A stretch of 64,000 bases of DNA, taken from contig SZXZ01000087.1 in NCBI GenBank assembly GCA_005843835.1, positions 18,274 through 82,273 on the forward strand, in the 5' to 3' direction. Positions 50,730-61,419 of the stretch are shown piece by piece. The notes below the pieces were generated by a model, which was given only the letters and a program-made list of their open reading frames with translations, was not told where the DNA came from and did not search any database. The stretch is from Chlorobium sp. GTDB taxonomy: Bacteria; Bacteroidota; Chlorobiia; Chlorobiales; Chlorobiaceae. A program made the translations under genes and the position numbers. Numbering within the stretch: position 1 is the stretch's first letter; each line of letters begins with the position of its first letter.

Positions 50730-51245
50730 ATGAAAACCATATATAAAACTACCTCTCCAAAAAGCAAACTACCATGGGGGAAAAAGGGAGAGCACCTTGT
50801 TGTGCTTCAGTTTGTACTCCTGATAACCTTTATTTTTCTGCCAGTCTACCCTGTTTGTTCAGATTCTAAACTTTTTAAAATGCTAACTGTCTTGAGATGG
50901 ACAGTGCTTTCGATAAGCTGGATTATAGCCGCCATTTTCTTGACACTCGGGTTGGAGAAAATCAAACACTCTTTAACCCCGCTTCCCTACCCTGTCGATC
51001 ACAATCAACTCGTCACAACTGGAATTTATGCCTATGTTCGCCACCCTCTTTACAGCTGTTTTCTTTTTGCTTCGTTTGGATGGGCAGTTTTCCAAGTAAG
51101 CCTTTCTCATCTTATTATGACCGCTCTATGCGTACTCTTCTTCAGCTACAAAGCTGCGCGGGAGGAAGTATGGCTGACCGAACGACACCCGGAATATGCG
51201 GAATATAAGCACTTGGTTAAAAAATTTATCCCCTGGATATACTAA
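50730..51245 (+). CDS. Isoprenylcysteine methyltransferase-like membrane protein
   Basis: A 171-residue membrane protein of the ICMT/PEMT-type methyltransferase family. About four helices are followed by the SAM-site signature LVTTGIYAYVRHPLYSCFL and the C-terminal AREEVWLTERHPEYAEYKHLVKKFIPWIY. Bacterial members methylate unknown lipids or isoprenoid-linked groups, so no substrate is given. The stretch of 85 nt before it separates it from the divergent isochorismatase-like gene. It is convergent with the ABC permease, with 17 nt between. Confidence 0.85.
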   Translation: MKTIYKTTSPKSKLPWGKKGEHLVVLQFVLLITFIFLPVYPVCSDSKLFKMLTVLRWTVLSISWIIAAIFLTLGLEKIKHSLTPLPYPVDHNQLVTTGIYAYVRHPLYSCFLFASFGWAVFQVSLSHLIMTALCVLFFSYKAAREEVWLTERHPEYAEYKHLVKKFIPWIY

Positions 51246-51262
51246 AATTTGACCTGCCGAGA

Positions 51263-52144
51263 CTACTCTGACTTGCGGTTTTTCTCAAAAGGAATACCTG
51301 CATCACGAGGCGCCGTGGCTTTGCCAACAAATCCAGCGAGCACAATAAGCGTGATTACATAAGGAAGCGACTGCACCAGCTGGGAAGGAATCATTCCTGT
51401 CTGCAGCCAGATTTCCATAGATTCCGTTGCGGCAAACATTATACTTGCCAGTGCAGCTCCTGCGGGAGTCCATTTACCGATAATCATGGCGGCCAAGGCA
51501 ATATAACCACGACCGGCGGACATATTATCAGTAAACGTATGCTGCTGAAACACAAGAAAAGCACCCGCAAGAGCTGCCATAGCTCCTGAAATCAGAACAC
51601 CGGAATACCGCATGGTATCAACATTGACACCTGCGCTGTCGGCTGTTTCAGCACTTTCACCGGTTGCCCGAAGCCTGAGTCCATAAGGTGTCTTAAACAG
51701 CAATACATGGCCGCCAATAACTGAAAATAGAGCCACATATACCAAAGGATCCATAAAAAGGAAAGGAACATCAATACCTGCAATACGATCCGAATTCATT
51801 GAACTGCCAAACAGCAGGCTCAGGCCGAAACGCGTTGCTCCCATAACCAGAATATTGATGGCAATACCTGCAACAATCTGATCAGCCTTCAAGGTAACTG
51901 TAACGAATGCAAAAAGCAGTGCTACACCAAGTCCACAAAAAAGAGCTAGAAGAATCCCTATAAAAGCAGAACCTGTTCGATACTGACCATAAGCCGCACC
52001 AAAAGCACCGACCAGGATCATTCCCTCAAGAGCAAGATTAACAACACCACCCCTTTCAGAAAATGTCGCACCTACTGAGGTAAGAGTGTATGGAACAGCT
52101 AGCCTTATAATCTGAAAAAAAATAACTCCAAACTCAATTCCCAT
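51263..52144 (-). CDS. ABC transporter permease (nucleoside/sugar type, BPD_transp_2)
   Basis: Inner membrane permease, 293 residues, about eight helices. The conserved SERGGVVNLALEGMILVGAFGA near the N-terminus and the AGRGYIALAAMIIGKWTPAGAAL block mark the subfamily that pairs with BMP-type lipoprotein and takes up nucleosides or related compounds (the YufQ/NupQ type). Its usual partners (lipoprotein, ATPase, first permease) are absent on both sides; divergent from ppdK and convergent with the ICMT-like gene. It should therefore work with subunits encoded elsewhere. Confidence 0.9.
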   Translation of the reverse strand: MGIEFGVIFFQIIRLAVPYTLTSVGATFSERGGVVNLALEGMILVGAFGAAYGQYRTGSAFIGILLALFCGLGVALLFAFVTVTLKADQIVAGIAINILVMGATRFGLSLLFGSSMNSDRIAGIDVPFLFMDPLVYVALFSVIGGHVLLFKTPYGLRLRATGESAETADSAGVNVDTMRYSGVLISGAMAALAGAFLVFQQHTFTDNMSAGRGYIALAAMIIGKWTPAGAALASIMFAATESMEIWLQTGMIPSQLVQSLPYVITLIVLAGFVGKATAPRDAGIPFEKNRKSE

Positions 52145-52299
52145 TATAAACCAAAATGAAATATCCTTTCAGGTAGTTTTTACAGCAATTTTTTTTATTA
52201 AATTTTCGTTTAAAGTAAAAGTAGTCAACTTCCTCTGCTTTTTTTATCGCCTGCTCATGTTTTTTCATCTTGTAAGAATAATTATTACTTCTTAAAATC

Positions 52300-55050
52300 A
52301 TGCCAAAATCTGAGATTACCAACGAAAAGGTTACCAGTAAACAGTACATCTACAGTTTCTCCGGAGGGTCCGCTGAAGGGGATGCTTCCATGAAAAACCT
52401 GCTTGGCGGCAAGGGCGCCAACCTTGCTGAAATGGCCAATATCGGCCTGCCGGTTCCTCCTGGATTCACTATTTCAACTGAAGTCTGTACCTACTACTAC
52501 GACAACCAGAAAAACTACCCAAAAAATCTTTTCGAACAGGAAATCCCGGATGCACTTCTCCAGATTGAAGATGCCTTAGGCAAAAAGTTTGGAGACCCGG
52601 AAAACCCGTTGCTCGTTTCTGTTCGTTCCGGAGCAAGGGCATCGATGCCCGGCATGATGGACACCATTCTCAATCTTGGCCTTAACGAAAAAACCGTCGA
52701 TGGACTGGCAAGAAAATCAGGAAACCCTCGATTTGCATGGGACTGCTACCGCCGTTTTGTACAAATGTATGGCGATGTTGTGCTCGATCTTAAGCCAACG
52801 GATAAAAAACAGATAGATCCTTTCGAAAAAATACTTGAACAAAAAAAACACGATCTCGGCATCAAGCTCGATACTGAATTAAACGTAGACGACCTTCAGG
52901 ATATTGTTGCCAAATATAAAGCCGCCATTCTCGAAAAAACCGGCAGAGTATTTCCCGAAGACCCTAAAGAGCAGCTTATAGGCGCCATAGGAGCGGTCTT
53001 TAACAGTTGGAATAACGAAAGGGCCATTGTTTATCGTAAGCTCAACCACATTCCTGGTTACTGGGGTACAGCCTGTAACGTTCAGGCTATGGTCTTCGGC
53101 AATATGGGCGAAGATTGCGGAACAGGCGTAGCCTTCACCCGCGATGCTGCCACAGGTGCAAACATCTTCTATGGCGAGTTTCTCATGAACGCTCAGGGTG
53201 AGGATGTTGTAGCCGGAACAAGAACCCCTCTTAAAATCGAACAACTCAAGGCTGAAAACCCTGAAATCTATAATCAGCTCGAAGATATCCGCTCGATTCT
53301 TGAACACCACTACCGCGATATGATGGACATTGAGTTCACTATCGAAAACAACAAGCTTTTCATGCTGCAGTGCAGGGTTGGCAAAAGAACAGGAATGGCT
53401 GCTGTCAAAATCGCTTATGACATGTTCAATGAAAAACTCATTGATGAAAAAGAGGCCTTGATTCGCATTGAACCTGAACAGCTTAACCAACTGCTCAGAC
53501 CTGTCTTCGACTTAAAAGAAAAAAAGGCTGCAATTGAAGGAGGCCGACTCATTGCAACAGGCCTTAATGCAGGCCCTGGAGCTGCAACCGGTAAAATCTA
53601 CTTTAATTCAGTTGATGCCTATGAAGCAGGTAAACGCGGAGAAGCTGTTATTCTTGTCCGTATCGAAACTTCACCGGAGGACATCAAAGGAATGGCTGCC
53701 TCTGAAGGCATCCTCACCGAACGCGGAGGTATGACCTCCCACGCCGCTCTGGTGGCCCGTCAGATGGGCAAAGTCTGCGTAGTAGGATGCGGGATGCTCA
53801 ATATCGACTATCACAAAGGAGAAATCCGGGTTCACGGCAACGACACGGTACTCAATGAAGGAGACTACATTTCCATTGACGGAAGCACAGGGGAAGTTAT
53901 TTCCGGAAAGTTAGCTACAAAAAACTCTGAAATCATTGAAGTACTGGTCGATAAAACCCTTAAACCTGAAGATGCTCCGACATGGCCTATTTATAACCAG
54001 CTTATGGAATGGGCTGATAAATACCGCAAACTCAACATTCGCACGAACGCCGATCAGCCAGATCAGGCTGAAATCGCCATTATGTTTGGAGCAGAAGGCA
54101 TAGGACTCTGCCGTACCGAACACATGTTCTTCGGTGGTGAGCGCATTGACGCTATGCGCGAAATGATTTTAGCTGATGATATTGAAGGTCGCAAAGTAGC
54201 GCTTGAAAAAATACTTCCCTACCAGCGCGACGACTTTTATGGACTCTTCAAAGCCATGGGCTCACGTCCTGTAACCATAAGACTTCTTGATCCACCTCTC
54301 CATGAATTCCTGCCGCACACAGACGATGAAATTAAAGTACTTGCTCAAAAAATGGGCAAATCCTTTGAAGTGGTAACCAGGCTCATAAGTGATCATCATG
54401 AATTCAATCCCATGCTTGGTCTCCGTGGATGCCGTCTCGGTATCCTTCATCCCGAAATCACCGTGATGCAGGTCCGGGCTATTATCGAGGCCGCCTGCCG
54501 GCTTAAAAAGGAAGGCCTTGAAGTTGTCCCTGAAATAATGGTACCGCTTATCAGTACCGTTAAAGAGCTTGAGATCACCAGCGAAATCATTCACAAAACA
54601 GCGAGAAGCGTTATTGCAGAATTAGGAACAGGTGTTAAATACCTGGTAGGTACTATGATCGAAGTACCACGAGCTGCTATCACCTCCGACCAGATTGCCA
54701 CTGCTGCCGATTTCTTCAGCTACGGCACAAACGACCTGACCCAGATGGCTCTCGGCATGAGCCGTGATGACTCAGGACAGTTCCTGCCAATTTACCAGCA
54801 ACAAGACATCTTTGCACGCAACCCGTTTGAATCTATTGATAAAGATGGTGTCGGCAGGCTGATGAGTATTTCAGCAAAAGAAGGAAGAGCAGTTAAACCC
54901 GAACTTAAGCTTGGAATATGCGGCGAACACGGCGGGGATCCCTCTACTGTTGAGTTCTGCCATCAGATAGGGCTTAACTATGTTTCATGCAGCCCTTACA
55001 GAGTGCCAATTGCGCGTCTTGCCGCTGCAAGAGCTGCACTACGAGGCTGA
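52300..55050 (+). CDS. ppdK: Pyruvate, phosphate dikinase
   Basis: Makes phosphoenolpyruvate from pyruvate, ATP and phosphate; in green sulfur bacteria this lifts pyruvate from CO2 fixation into gluconeogenesis and to PEP carboxylase. The 916-residue protein has the nucleotide domain ([23 protein letters not shown]), the swivelling phosphohistidine domain with His481 ([16 protein letters not shown]), and the PEP domain with Cys874 ([15 protein letters not shown]). A terminator follows. It differs from PEP synthase by length and the [14 protein letters not shown] block. Confidence 0.97.
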   Translation: MPKSEITNEKVTSKQYIYSFSGGSAEGDASMKNLLGGKGANLAEMANIGLPVPPGFTISTEVCTYYYDNQKNYPKNLFEQEIPDALLQIEDALGKKFGDPENPLLVSVRSGARASMPGMMDTILNLGLNEKTVDGLARKSGNPRFAWDCYRRFVQMYGDVVLDLKPTDKKQIDPFEKILEQKKHDLGIKLDTELNVDDLQDIVAKYKAAILEKTGRVFPEDPKEQLIGAIGAVFNSWNNERAIVYRKLNHIPGYWGTACNVQAMVFGNMGEDCGTGVAFTRDAATGANIFYGEFLMNAQGEDVVAGTRTPLKIEQLKAENPEIYNQLEDIRSILEHHYRDMMDIEFTIENNKLFMLQCRVGKRTGMAAVKIAYDMFNEKLIDEKEALIRIEPEQLNQLLRPVFDLKEKKAAIEGGRLIATGLNAGPGAATGKIYFNSVDAYEAGKRGEAVILVRIETSPEDIKGMAASEGILTERGGMTSHAALVARQMGKVCVVGCGMLNIDYHKGEIRVHGNDTVLNEGDYISIDGSTGEVISGKLATKNSEIIEVLVDKTLKPEDAPTWPIYNQLMEWADKYRKLNIRTNADQPDQAEIAIMFGAEGIGLCRTEHMFFGGERIDAMREMILADDIEGRKVALEKILPYQRDDFYGLFKAMGSRPVTIRLLDPPLHEFLPHTDDEIKVLAQKMGKSFEVVTRLISDHHEFNPMLGLRGCRLGILHPEITVMQVRAIIEAACRLKKEGLEVVPEIMVPLISTVKELEITSEIIHKTARSVIAELGTGVKYLVGTMIEVPRAAITSDQIATAADFFSYGTNDLTQMALGMSRDDSGQFLPIYQQQDIFARNPFESIDKDGVGRLMSISAKEGRAVKPELKLGICGEHGGDPSTVEFCHQIGLNYVSCSPYRVPIARLAAARAALRG

Positions 55051-55082
55051 AACCCATTCCAAGATACTTGATAGCTCTTATA

Positions 55083-55118
55083 AATGAATAAAGGCGGTTT
55101 AGGCCGCCTTTATTCATT
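55083..55118. terminator. Terminator after ppdK
   Basis: Perfect 15-bp inverted repeat AATGAATAAAGGCGG (55083-55097) with CCGCCTTTATTCATT (55104-55118), between ppdK and the convergent small gene at 55149-55313; able to serve both. Confidence 0.9.
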
Positions 55119-55148
55119 ATATTATTACCTCTTACTAAAAGAACAAGC

Positions 55149-55313
55149 TTACTGCTGCGCTTCCTTTTTCTTAAAAAACATGCAACCGCCTTCGGCAGCA
55201 ACATCTTTGCCAAAACATGTACCGGCTGATTTGTCATCAGCTTTTTGAGTGAAGCTCTGACAATCCTGACACTGTTTTCCTTTTTCGGCTTGCTTCTGGT
55301 AAATAATTTCCAT
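55149..55313 (-). CDS. Small four-cysteine protein, HiPIP-like
   Basis: A 54-residue protein read from ATG at 55311-55313 to TAA at 55149-55151. It begins MEIIYQKQAEKGKQ and has four Cys in the order C-x2-C-x14-C-x10-C (CQDCQSF, AGTCFG, GGCMFF). This spacing and the surrounding residues resemble the core of high-potential iron-sulfur proteins (C-x2-C, AGTC, GxC), which hold one 4Fe-4S cluster. Unlike normal HiPIPs it has no signal peptide, so it would be cytoplasmic, and it is shorter. It may carry electrons or bind a metal; a zinc ribbon is the alternative. Gene stands alone between ppdK and uvrA. Confidence 0.7.
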   Translation of the reverse strand: MEIIYQKQAEKGKQCQDCQSFTQKADDKSAGTCFGKDVAAEGGCMFFKKKEAQQ

Positions 55314-55539
55314 ATTGAATGTTGCTTATTGTTTGCGTTATTATGAGTCAAAAATGATATCCATCCGATTTTACCAAGTACGGCAGGTTTCAGACAGATG
55401 ACACAAATATAAATCAGAAACTTTTTTCACAAAGTTTTTTTCAAAAAAAAGAAACCATAGCCTTCTTTTGAGGGTTGAGCTAAACATCTCTTATTCAGGT
55501 ATTACTCAACAGACGCCAAAGAGGGCATAGAAAATAAAC

Positions 55540-58377
55540 ATGGAATTCAGCCATATCAATATCAGGGGAGCACGAGTCCACAATCTCAAAAACATCTCTC
55601 TTGACATTCCGCGCAACAAATTCGTGGTCATTACAGGTCTTTCCGGTTCAGGAAAATCAAGCCTTGCCTTCGACACCATTTATGCTGAAGGGCAACGCAG
55701 GTTTATGGAAACTCTCTCACCTTATGCCCGGCAATATATCGGCAGCATTGAACGACCTGATGTTGATTATATCGAAGGACTTTCGCCAGTTATCTCTATT
55801 GACCAAAAAAGCACAAACCGTTCGCCCCGATCAACGGTAGGAACAATAACCGAAATTCACGACTTTATTCGTCTGCTCTATGCCAAAGCCGGCAGACGCT
55901 ACGACCCCGTAACCGGACAGATGCTGCAACAGCAGAGCGAGGAAAGCATCGTCAATACCATTCTCTCTCTGCCGCCCGGTACGAAAATCCAGATTCTTTC
56001 GCCTCTGGTAACCGGACGCAAGGGGCACTACCGTGAGCTCTTTGAACGGTTACTGCTCAAAGGCTTTCTGAAGGTCCGCATTGACGGTAAGTACCGTGAA
56101 ATGGAAAAAAACATGCAGATTGAGCGCTATAAAAGCCACTCAATCGAACTTGTGGTTGACGGTTTAGTTATCGGTCCTGACTCTACTGAACGCTTGAACC
56201 AGGCCCTTAAACTTGCCATCAGCATGTCAGAGCACAAGTCGTCGGTTATGTGTGATCCAGTGGACAGTGAGCTGAAAGAGTTGACGTTCAGCACACGTTA
56301 TGCGTATTCAGACGGGTCTGTCCCGGTTGATACGCTTGCACCAAACCACTTCAGCTTCAACTCCCCTTACGGCGCATGTCCGGAATGCAATGGTCTCGGA
56401 GAGCTTATGCAGCTTTCAGGAGAACTCATGGTTCCTGATATAACGCTTTCTCTCAACGAAGGAGGGCTGGATCCATTCGGCAAAGCCGGAAAACGAAACC
56501 TCTGGCAAGTCATAAAAGCCATAGCCCGTGAATTCGACTTCACCCTTGACACACCAATTGCAGATATACCACAAGAGGCTATGGATATTCTGCTTAACGG
56601 ATCAGGTTCCCGGACCTTTGATGTCAGCTACAGCTACTCGGGTCACGATACCCTTTACCCTCAACCCTTTCAGGGTGCACTGCCCTATATTGAAGAAATC
56701 AGAAAAAATGCCAGCACACCAAAAGTAAGAGAATGGGCTGAAAGCTACATGATCCGGCAACCCTGTCCGGAATGCAAAGGTGCTCGACTGCGCAAAGAGA
56801 GCCTTCTGGTTAAAATAAACGACCTTAATATTGCCGAGTCCGAATCGCGGCCTCTGCCAGAAGCCCTTGCTTTTTTCAAGGCTCTTCCTGAACATCTGAC
56901 AACAAAAGAGCAACTTGTCGCAACTCCAATATTACATGAAATCGTCAAACGGCTTGAATTTCTTTTGAATGTCGGCCTTAGCTACCTCTCCCTCGACAGG
57001 AGCTCACAAACACTTTCGGGCGGCGAAGCACAGCGCATCCGACTTGCTTCACAGCTAGGATCACAGCTGAGCGGAGTGCTCTATGTTCTCGATGAACCAA
57101 GCATTGGACTGCACCAGCGTGACAACCACAAGCTTATAACCTCGCTTAAACGTCTCCGAGATCTCGGGAACACCGTCCTTGTTGTCGAGCACGATAAGGA
57201 TACTATGCTCGAAGCTGATGAAATTATCGATCTCGGACCTGGAGCAGGAGTGTACGGTGGTGAAATAGTTGCCCAAGGACCTGCAAACTCACTTGATCCT
57301 GAATCACTTACAGCAAAATATCTCAGCGGAACACAGCAGGTCTATTGCCAAAAAGAAGAAAAAAATCCATCCGACGAGCAGCAATTCCTCCGTTTAAAAG
57401 GATGCCGTGGCAATAACCTCCAAAACATCGACATCACCATTCCTTTACGTTCGCTGGTAAGCATTACCGGCGTAAGCGGATCAGGGAAATCAACCATTAT
57501 CAACGAAACACTTTTTCCGATACTGGCACGCCATTTTTACCGCTCCAAACTGATTACCTATCCATACGACAGTATTGAAGGTATCAGCCATATTGACAAA
57601 GTCGTTAACGTCGACCAGTCACCAATCGGAAGAACGCCACGCTCCAACCCGGCAACCTATACTGGCGCATTCACCTTTATCCGCGACTTCTTTACCCGCT
57701 TGCCAGAAGCACAGATAAGGGGATATAAAGCCGGACGATTCAGTTTTAATGTTAAAGGGGGGCGATGCGAAGTTTGCCAGGGAGCAGGAACCCGAAAAAT
57801 TGAAATGAATTTTCTGCCTGATGTCTATGTTCAATGCGAAAACTGCAAGGGGGAACGCTACAACCGCGAAACCTTGCTGGTAAAATATCGTGGCAAGTCC
57901 ATTGCTGATGTGCTCGAAATGAGCATTTCAGAAGCAGCGGAATTCTTCACCGATTTTCCACGCATACTCCGCATTCTTTCAACCATGCAAAGCGTCGGGC
58001 TCGGGTACCTCAAGCTTGGCCAGCCATCCCCAATGCTATCAGGCGGCGAAGCACAACGCATCAAGCTGTCATCAGAACTCGCCAAAATACAAACCGGAAA
58101 AACCCTCTATATTCTTGACGAGCCCACCACTGGACTTCACTTCCAGGATATCCAGCACCTGCTCGAAGTTTTGCGCAAGCTTGTTGACAAAGGCAACAGC
58201 GTTATTATCATCGAACATAATCTTGATATCATCAAAAACAGTGACTGGATTATCGATATCGGCCCTGAAGGTGGCTATGAAGGCGGAAAAATAATTGCGG
58301 AAGGGACCCCCCTGGAGATTGCACAGATGGAACATTCGTACACTGGCAAATTCCTGAAATTGGAAATGCCAGAGTAA
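55540..58377 (+). CDS. uvrA: Excinuclease ABC subunit A
   Basis: Damage sensor of nucleotide excision repair. The 945-residue protein is complete: first Walker [10 protein letters not shown] at 33-41, [10 protein letters not shown] and the later [13 protein letters not shown] zinc site, first ABC signature [16 protein letters not shown], second Walker [10 protein letters not shown] at 644-652, the zinc module [16 protein letters not shown] followed by CENCKG, and second signature [17 protein letters not shown]. It opens about 225 nt after the start of the small Cys protein, which is divergent. Followed by a hairpin and the convergent MFS gene. Confidence 0.98.
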   Translation: MEFSHINIRGARVHNLKNISLDIPRNKFVVITGLSGSGKSSLAFDTIYAEGQRRFMETLSPYARQYIGSIERPDVDYIEGLSPVISIDQKSTNRSPRSTVGTITEIHDFIRLLYAKAGRRYDPVTGQMLQQQSEESIVNTILSLPPGTKIQILSPLVTGRKGHYRELFERLLLKGFLKVRIDGKYREMEKNMQIERYKSHSIELVVDGLVIGPDSTERLNQALKLAISMSEHKSSVMCDPVDSELKELTFSTRYAYSDGSVPVDTLAPNHFSFNSPYGACPECNGLGELMQLSGELMVPDITLSLNEGGLDPFGKAGKRNLWQVIKAIAREFDFTLDTPIADIPQEAMDILLNGSGSRTFDVSYSYSGHDTLYPQPFQGALPYIEEIRKNASTPKVREWAESYMIRQPCPECKGARLRKESLLVKINDLNIAESESRPLPEALAFFKALPEHLTTKEQLVATPILHEIVKRLEFLLNVGLSYLSLDRSSQTLSGGEAQRIRLASQLGSQLSGVLYVLDEPSIGLHQRDNHKLITSLKRLRDLGNTVLVVEHDKDTMLEADEIIDLGPGAGVYGGEIVAQGPANSLDPESLTAKYLSGTQQVYCQKEEKNPSDEQQFLRLKGCRGNNLQNIDITIPLRSLVSITGVSGSGKSTIINETLFPILARHFYRSKLITYPYDSIEGISHIDKVVNVDQSPIGRTPRSNPATYTGAFTFIRDFFTRLPEAQIRGYKAGRFSFNVKGGRCEVCQGAGTRKIEMNFLPDVYVQCENCKGERYNRETLLVKYRGKSIADVLEMSISEAAEFFTDFPRILRILSTMQSVGLGYLKLGQPSPMLSGGEAQRIKLSSELAKIQTGKTLYILDEPTTGLHFQDIQHLLEVLRKLVDKGNSVIIIEHNLDIIKNSDWIIDIGPEGGYEGGKIIAEGTPLEIAQMEHSYTGKFLKLEMPE

Positions 58378-58378
58378 T

Positions 58379-58416
58379 TTTGAGATACGGCGGGAGCACC
58401 CCGCCCTTAGCTCAAA
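58379..58416. terminator. Hairpin between uvrA and the MFS gene
   Basis: Inner stem GGCGGG (58389-58394) with CCCGCC (58400-58405), enclosed by an outer TTTGAG/CTCAAA pair. It sits between convergent stops; its right arm touches the MFS stop codon. T-runs are short, so efficiency is uncertain. Confidence 0.6.
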
Positions 58417-59653
58417 GAAATTCCTCGTAATAATCAAGATCCTTGTGGAAGGTCTCTTCAAGCGCCCTTAGCGAAAATAAGGCAGCTATCATGCAAATAC
58501 TTCCAACCATCAAAGCTGCTGATTCCAAGCCGAAGAACCCCCTGCCGAACTGGAACATCATGGTAATCGGAGGCACCATGCCACGAACAAAATTCGGTAC
58601 GGTGGTCGCAACAGTGGCTCGTAAGTTGGTACCAAATTGTTCTGCGGCAACAGTCACAAAAATAGCCCAGTAACCACCGGCAAACCCAAGAATTGCACAG
58701 ACAGCGTAAAAAAATTGAGGGCTTTTGCCTTCCTGCATAAAATACAACGCGACCGCGCCGACAGTCAGGAGCATGAACAATAAAATAACCTTCTTCCTGC
58801 TCTGCAAAAGCTGGCTTAAGAGGCCGCTTGAAAGATCGCCAAACACAAGCCCGAGATAACAATACATAACCGCGTTTCCTGCCGACACCGGTCCCGTAGT
58901 ATGGAGCTCAACAGCAAACTCAGGTGAAAATGTAATAAGCACACCAACCACAAACCATATCGGCACCCCTATCATAATAGAGTTTATGTAACGAAAAAAC
59001 CGGTGCCGGTCAGTAAACAAGGCAAACATATTCCCTCGGCTAACGCCTGTTTTTTCCTCCATCGCCTTAAACATACCCGACTCAGCAACCTTTACGCGGG
59101 CGGCAAGGAGCAGAAGTCCAAGACCACCACCAATAAAAAAAGCATTGTGCCACTCGTAGGTATTTGCTACAACATTAGCCAGAATCGCTCCTGAAACCCC
59201 TATTGAAGCTACAAGCATGGTTCCGTAACCGCGTATTCTGGTATGCAGCACCTCCGAAACAAGGGTAATACCAGCCCCGAGTTCCCCCGCAAGTCCTACA
59301 CCCGCTATAAACCGTAAGAGTGCATAAGCCGGAAGAGACGAGACAAAACCATTAGCGATGTTTGCAAGAGAATAGAGCAGAATAGAAGCAAACATGATTT
59401 TAAGGCGACCTTTTTTATCACCAAGCCAGCCCCAAAGTATGCCGCCAACAAGCATACCAATCATCTGCATATTAAGCAGATACACTCCGTAATCGATCAG
59501 CTCCTTCCCTGAAAGGCCAAAGGACTTCAGACTTGGTACCCGGACAATGCTGAACAGCACCAAGTCATAGATATCCACAAAATATCCCAGTGCTGCAACA
59601 ATAACCGGCAAACTGAAAATATCCCGAACTGAAGCATGATCTTTTCGTTCCAA
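58412..59653 (-). CDS. MFS transporter (sugar/metabolite type)
   Basis: A 413-residue major facilitator with about 12 membrane helices. The loop 2-3 motif reads GWLGDKKGRLKIM and the start (LPVIVAALGYFVDIYDLVLFS) resembles the metabolite:H+ symporter branch, which moves organic acids, sugars or osmolytes. The substrate cannot be told. It starts 12 nt after the NusG-like gene, on the same strand, so the two form a small operon and the NusG paralogue could act on this transcript. Convergent with uvrA. Confidence 0.85.
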   Translation of the reverse strand: MERKDHASVRDIFSLPVIVAALGYFVDIYDLVLFSIVRVPSLKSFGLSGKELIDYGVYLLNMQMIGMLVGGILWGWLGDKKGRLKIMFASILLYSLANIANGFVSSLPAYALLRFIAGVGLAGELGAGITLVSEVLHTRIRGYGTMLVASIGVSGAILANVVANTYEWHNAFFIGGGLGLLLLAARVKVAESGMFKAMEEKTGVSRGNMFALFTDRHRFFRYINSIMIGVPIWFVVGVLITFSPEFAVELHTTGPVSAGNAVMYCYLGLVFGDLSSGLLSQLLQSRKKVILLFMLLTVGAVALYFMQEGKSPQFFYAVCAILGFAGGYWAIFVTVAAEQFGTNLRATVATTVPNFVRGMVPPITMMFQFGRGFFGLESAALMVGSICMIAALFSLRALEETFHKDLDYYEEFL

Positions 59654-59665
59654 AAACAGCCTCCC

Positions 59666-60226
59666 CTAAGGTTTTATGACTTCCACAACCCCGTCATTGT
59701 GCGGCATAGCAGATCCCTTAACCGGTACAAGCAAATCGGGAAAAATGCTGACTTCGACACCCTGCATAATGCTGTCGAAAAATACAACAAGCCGTGTTTC
59801 CCTGGCCTGTTTTACAACTACACCCTCTAAATCCTTAAACGGACCGGCAAGCACCCTTACCTTCTGGCCGGCAGGCAGTGAAGAAACTGTTCCATTAATT
59901 GCTTCAGGTTCCCGCACAAGCTTTTTGAGCCACTCAATGTCTTTTTCACCAATGACAGAGGGATTTCTCCCGATACCGATAAACTTCACAACACCCTCAG
60001 TATCAAGCACTTTGATACGGTCCTTAAATAAATCGATATTGACGAACACGTACCCCCTGAACAAGGGATCACTTACTTTTTTCTTTCTGTCGCTCCATTG
60101 CTTCCAGGTTTCCAGCAGCGGCAAAAAACTTGTAAGCCCCTGTTCCTGAAACAACTGATGTACTTTTTTTTCATGACGAGACCGTACATAGACAGCATAC
60201 CACCCTAAATTCTGAACGTCGAGCAT
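59666..60226 (-). CDS. NusG paralogue (RfaH/UpxY-like antiterminator)
   Basis: About 186 residues with the NGN domain at 5-105 (GWYAVYVRSRHEKKVHQLF, FRGYVFVNIDLFKDRIKV) and a KOW domain near 130-160 (GQKVRVLAGPFKDLEGVVV). It is not the core NusG, which lies by secE and ribosomal genes. Specialised paralogues such as RfaH and UpxY ride on RNA polymerase and let it pass terminators in long polysaccharide or secretion operons. Here the next gene is a single transporter, with no such cluster. The ATG at 60224-60226 is the natural N-terminus; a frame to 60313 adds 29 hydrophobic residues. An inverted repeat lies about 56 nt upstream. Confidence 0.88.
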   Translation of the reverse strand: MLDVQNLGWYAVYVRSRHEKKVHQLFQEQGLTSFLPLLETWKQWSDRKKKVSDPLFRGYVFVNIDLFKDRIKVLDTEGVVKFIGIGRNPSVIGEKDIEWLKKLVREPEAINGTVSSLPAGQKVRVLAGPFKDLEGVVVKQARETRLVVFFDSIMQGVEVSIFPDLLVPVKGSAMPHNDGVVEVIKP

Positions 60227-60647
60227 TCTAAATGACACAATTATTACTTGCAATACAGCAAAAAAGCTACCAGTGATAACAGCTAACGTGTTAGCCGAAG
60301 ACAAAGGTAACAACCGTGCATTATATTACAAAAAAAAGACAGCCATCAATGCAAATGAATGCCCGGAATGCTCAGTCGACCTAAGCTACCAAGACGGTGC
60401 GCCTTGGAGGGGCTGCATGTTGCAGTCAGGGTTAATAATTGATCGTTTTCCTTGGAAACAGGGGCTAATTAGAAGAGAAATTGAGCTTATTGGCTGTTTC
60501 GGCACCTTTAGAAAATAAATCAGCAATAACCGCAACAGTATATTTATAATGGCTTTATGGATTATTTTGTAACCCACGATGATTATAAAATTACACGAAT
60601 CGGACGTGTCGGGCACTATTACGGGACTGTGGAGCTGGAAATGGAGA
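60227..60647. other. Non-coding region between NusG-like gene and vapC
   Basis: About 420 bp. Besides the inverted repeat, an open stretch at 60273-60518 with a CPEC motif exists on the plus strand, but its composition, lack of ribosome site and lack of likeness to any family argue against a gene. No terminator after vapC was found. Confidence 0.5.
60282..60295. promoter_or_regulatory. Inverted repeat upstream of the NusG-like gene
   Basis: GCTAAC-GT-GTTAGC, a perfect 6-bp inverted repeat with 2-nt spacer, 56 nt before the ATG of the NusG paralogue (minus strand). It could be an operator or a short RNA hairpin in the leader. No regulator is assigned. Confidence 0.4.
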
Positions 60648-61046
60648 TTATTCTGCCCAGTTTTCATAATGCAACCCTTCGACCCTGCTGAATTCGCGAA
60701 TATTGTTTGTTACCAGAATTGCATTCAGCGAAATAGCGTGAGCTGCAATCATTGTATCAAGTGCGCCAATGGGCCTGCCCTCCTTTTCTAAGAAGGTACG
60801 CAATTTTCCGTAGTGCCAAATAACCGATGCATCAAATGGAAAAATTTCCAGAGGTGCCATAAACATCTCCAGTGCCAGCTTGTTGCGTTCTGAACCACTT
60901 TTTATCACGCCAAAAGTCAACTCTGAAGCTGTAACACTTGATATCCCTATACTGCCGACACTGTGTAGGTGAAACCGATCTAACACTTTTTCGCGTCGGG
61001 AATTAATGATATAAATACAAATATTGGTATCAAGAAGATAGCTCAT
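60648..61046 (-). CDS. vapC: PIN-domain toxin VapC
   Basis: A 132-residue PIN-domain ribonuclease, toxin of a type II system. Acidic catalytic residues are in place: Asp6 (YLLDTNICIY), Glu42 (TASELTFGV) and Asp97 (GALDTMIAAHA), with the late TNNIREF segment. Targets of such toxins are often initiator tRNA or rRNA; the precise target is unknown here. The start overlaps the antitoxin stop by 4 nt, which favours balanced translation. Downstream lies the gene-poor gap. Confidence 0.95.
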   Translation of the reverse strand: MSYLLDTNICIYIINSRREKVLDRFHLHSVGSIGISSVTASELTFGVIKSGSERNKLALEMFMAPLEIFPFDASVIWHYGKLRTFLEKEGRPIGALDTMIAAHAISLNAILVTNNIREFSRVEGLHYENWAE

Positions 61047-61276
61047 GAAGCCATATCCTCCCTCTCCTCCGCGACTGGTTGATTGCGTTGCAATTGAAAC
61101 CCCTGTTCGAATTCATGCAGTGCGGCTTCCAAAGTTGCCCAGGTTTTATCAACCGGTAATAGCAAAACACCATTCCCAAAATGGCGAACATAGACTTCCT
61201 TGCCGGGCAAACGGTATTCCTTTGGCAAACGAACTGCCTGACTTCTCCCTGATTGAAAAACACGTGCTGTGTCCAT
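61043..61276 (-). CDS. vapB: AbrB-type antitoxin VapB
   Basis: A 77-residue antitoxin with an N-terminal SpoVT/AbrB swapped-hairpin DNA-binding domain (ARVFQSGRSQAVRLPKEYRLPGKEVYVR) and a C-terminal helix that would wrap the toxin (LEAALHEFEQGFQLQRNQ). It should neutralise VapC and repress its own promoter, located in the 140 nt before the ATG. Four-nt overlap with vapC. The pair is typical cargo of accessory DNA. Confidence 0.95.
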   Translation of the reverse strand: MDTARVFQSGRSQAVRLPKEYRLPGKEVYVRHFGNGVLLLPVDKTWATLEAALHEFEQGFQLQRNQPVAEEREDMAS

Positions 61277-61419
61277 AAGAACATTCCTGAGAAATTAAAC
61301 TTACCGATATATACCAATGATAACCACCAAACAAACAAAATACAAGTAAAAGGTGAACAGTTTAGTGAGACGGTTAAGGTTCCTTCACTCAATTTTGCTT
61401 GTAAAAAATACAATGCTGA

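Noticed and set aside
60273..60518. Plus-strand open frame of 81 codons with a CPEC motif
   Set aside because: No ribosome site, odd composition, overlaps the NusG-like leader, and no recognisable family; treated as non-coding.
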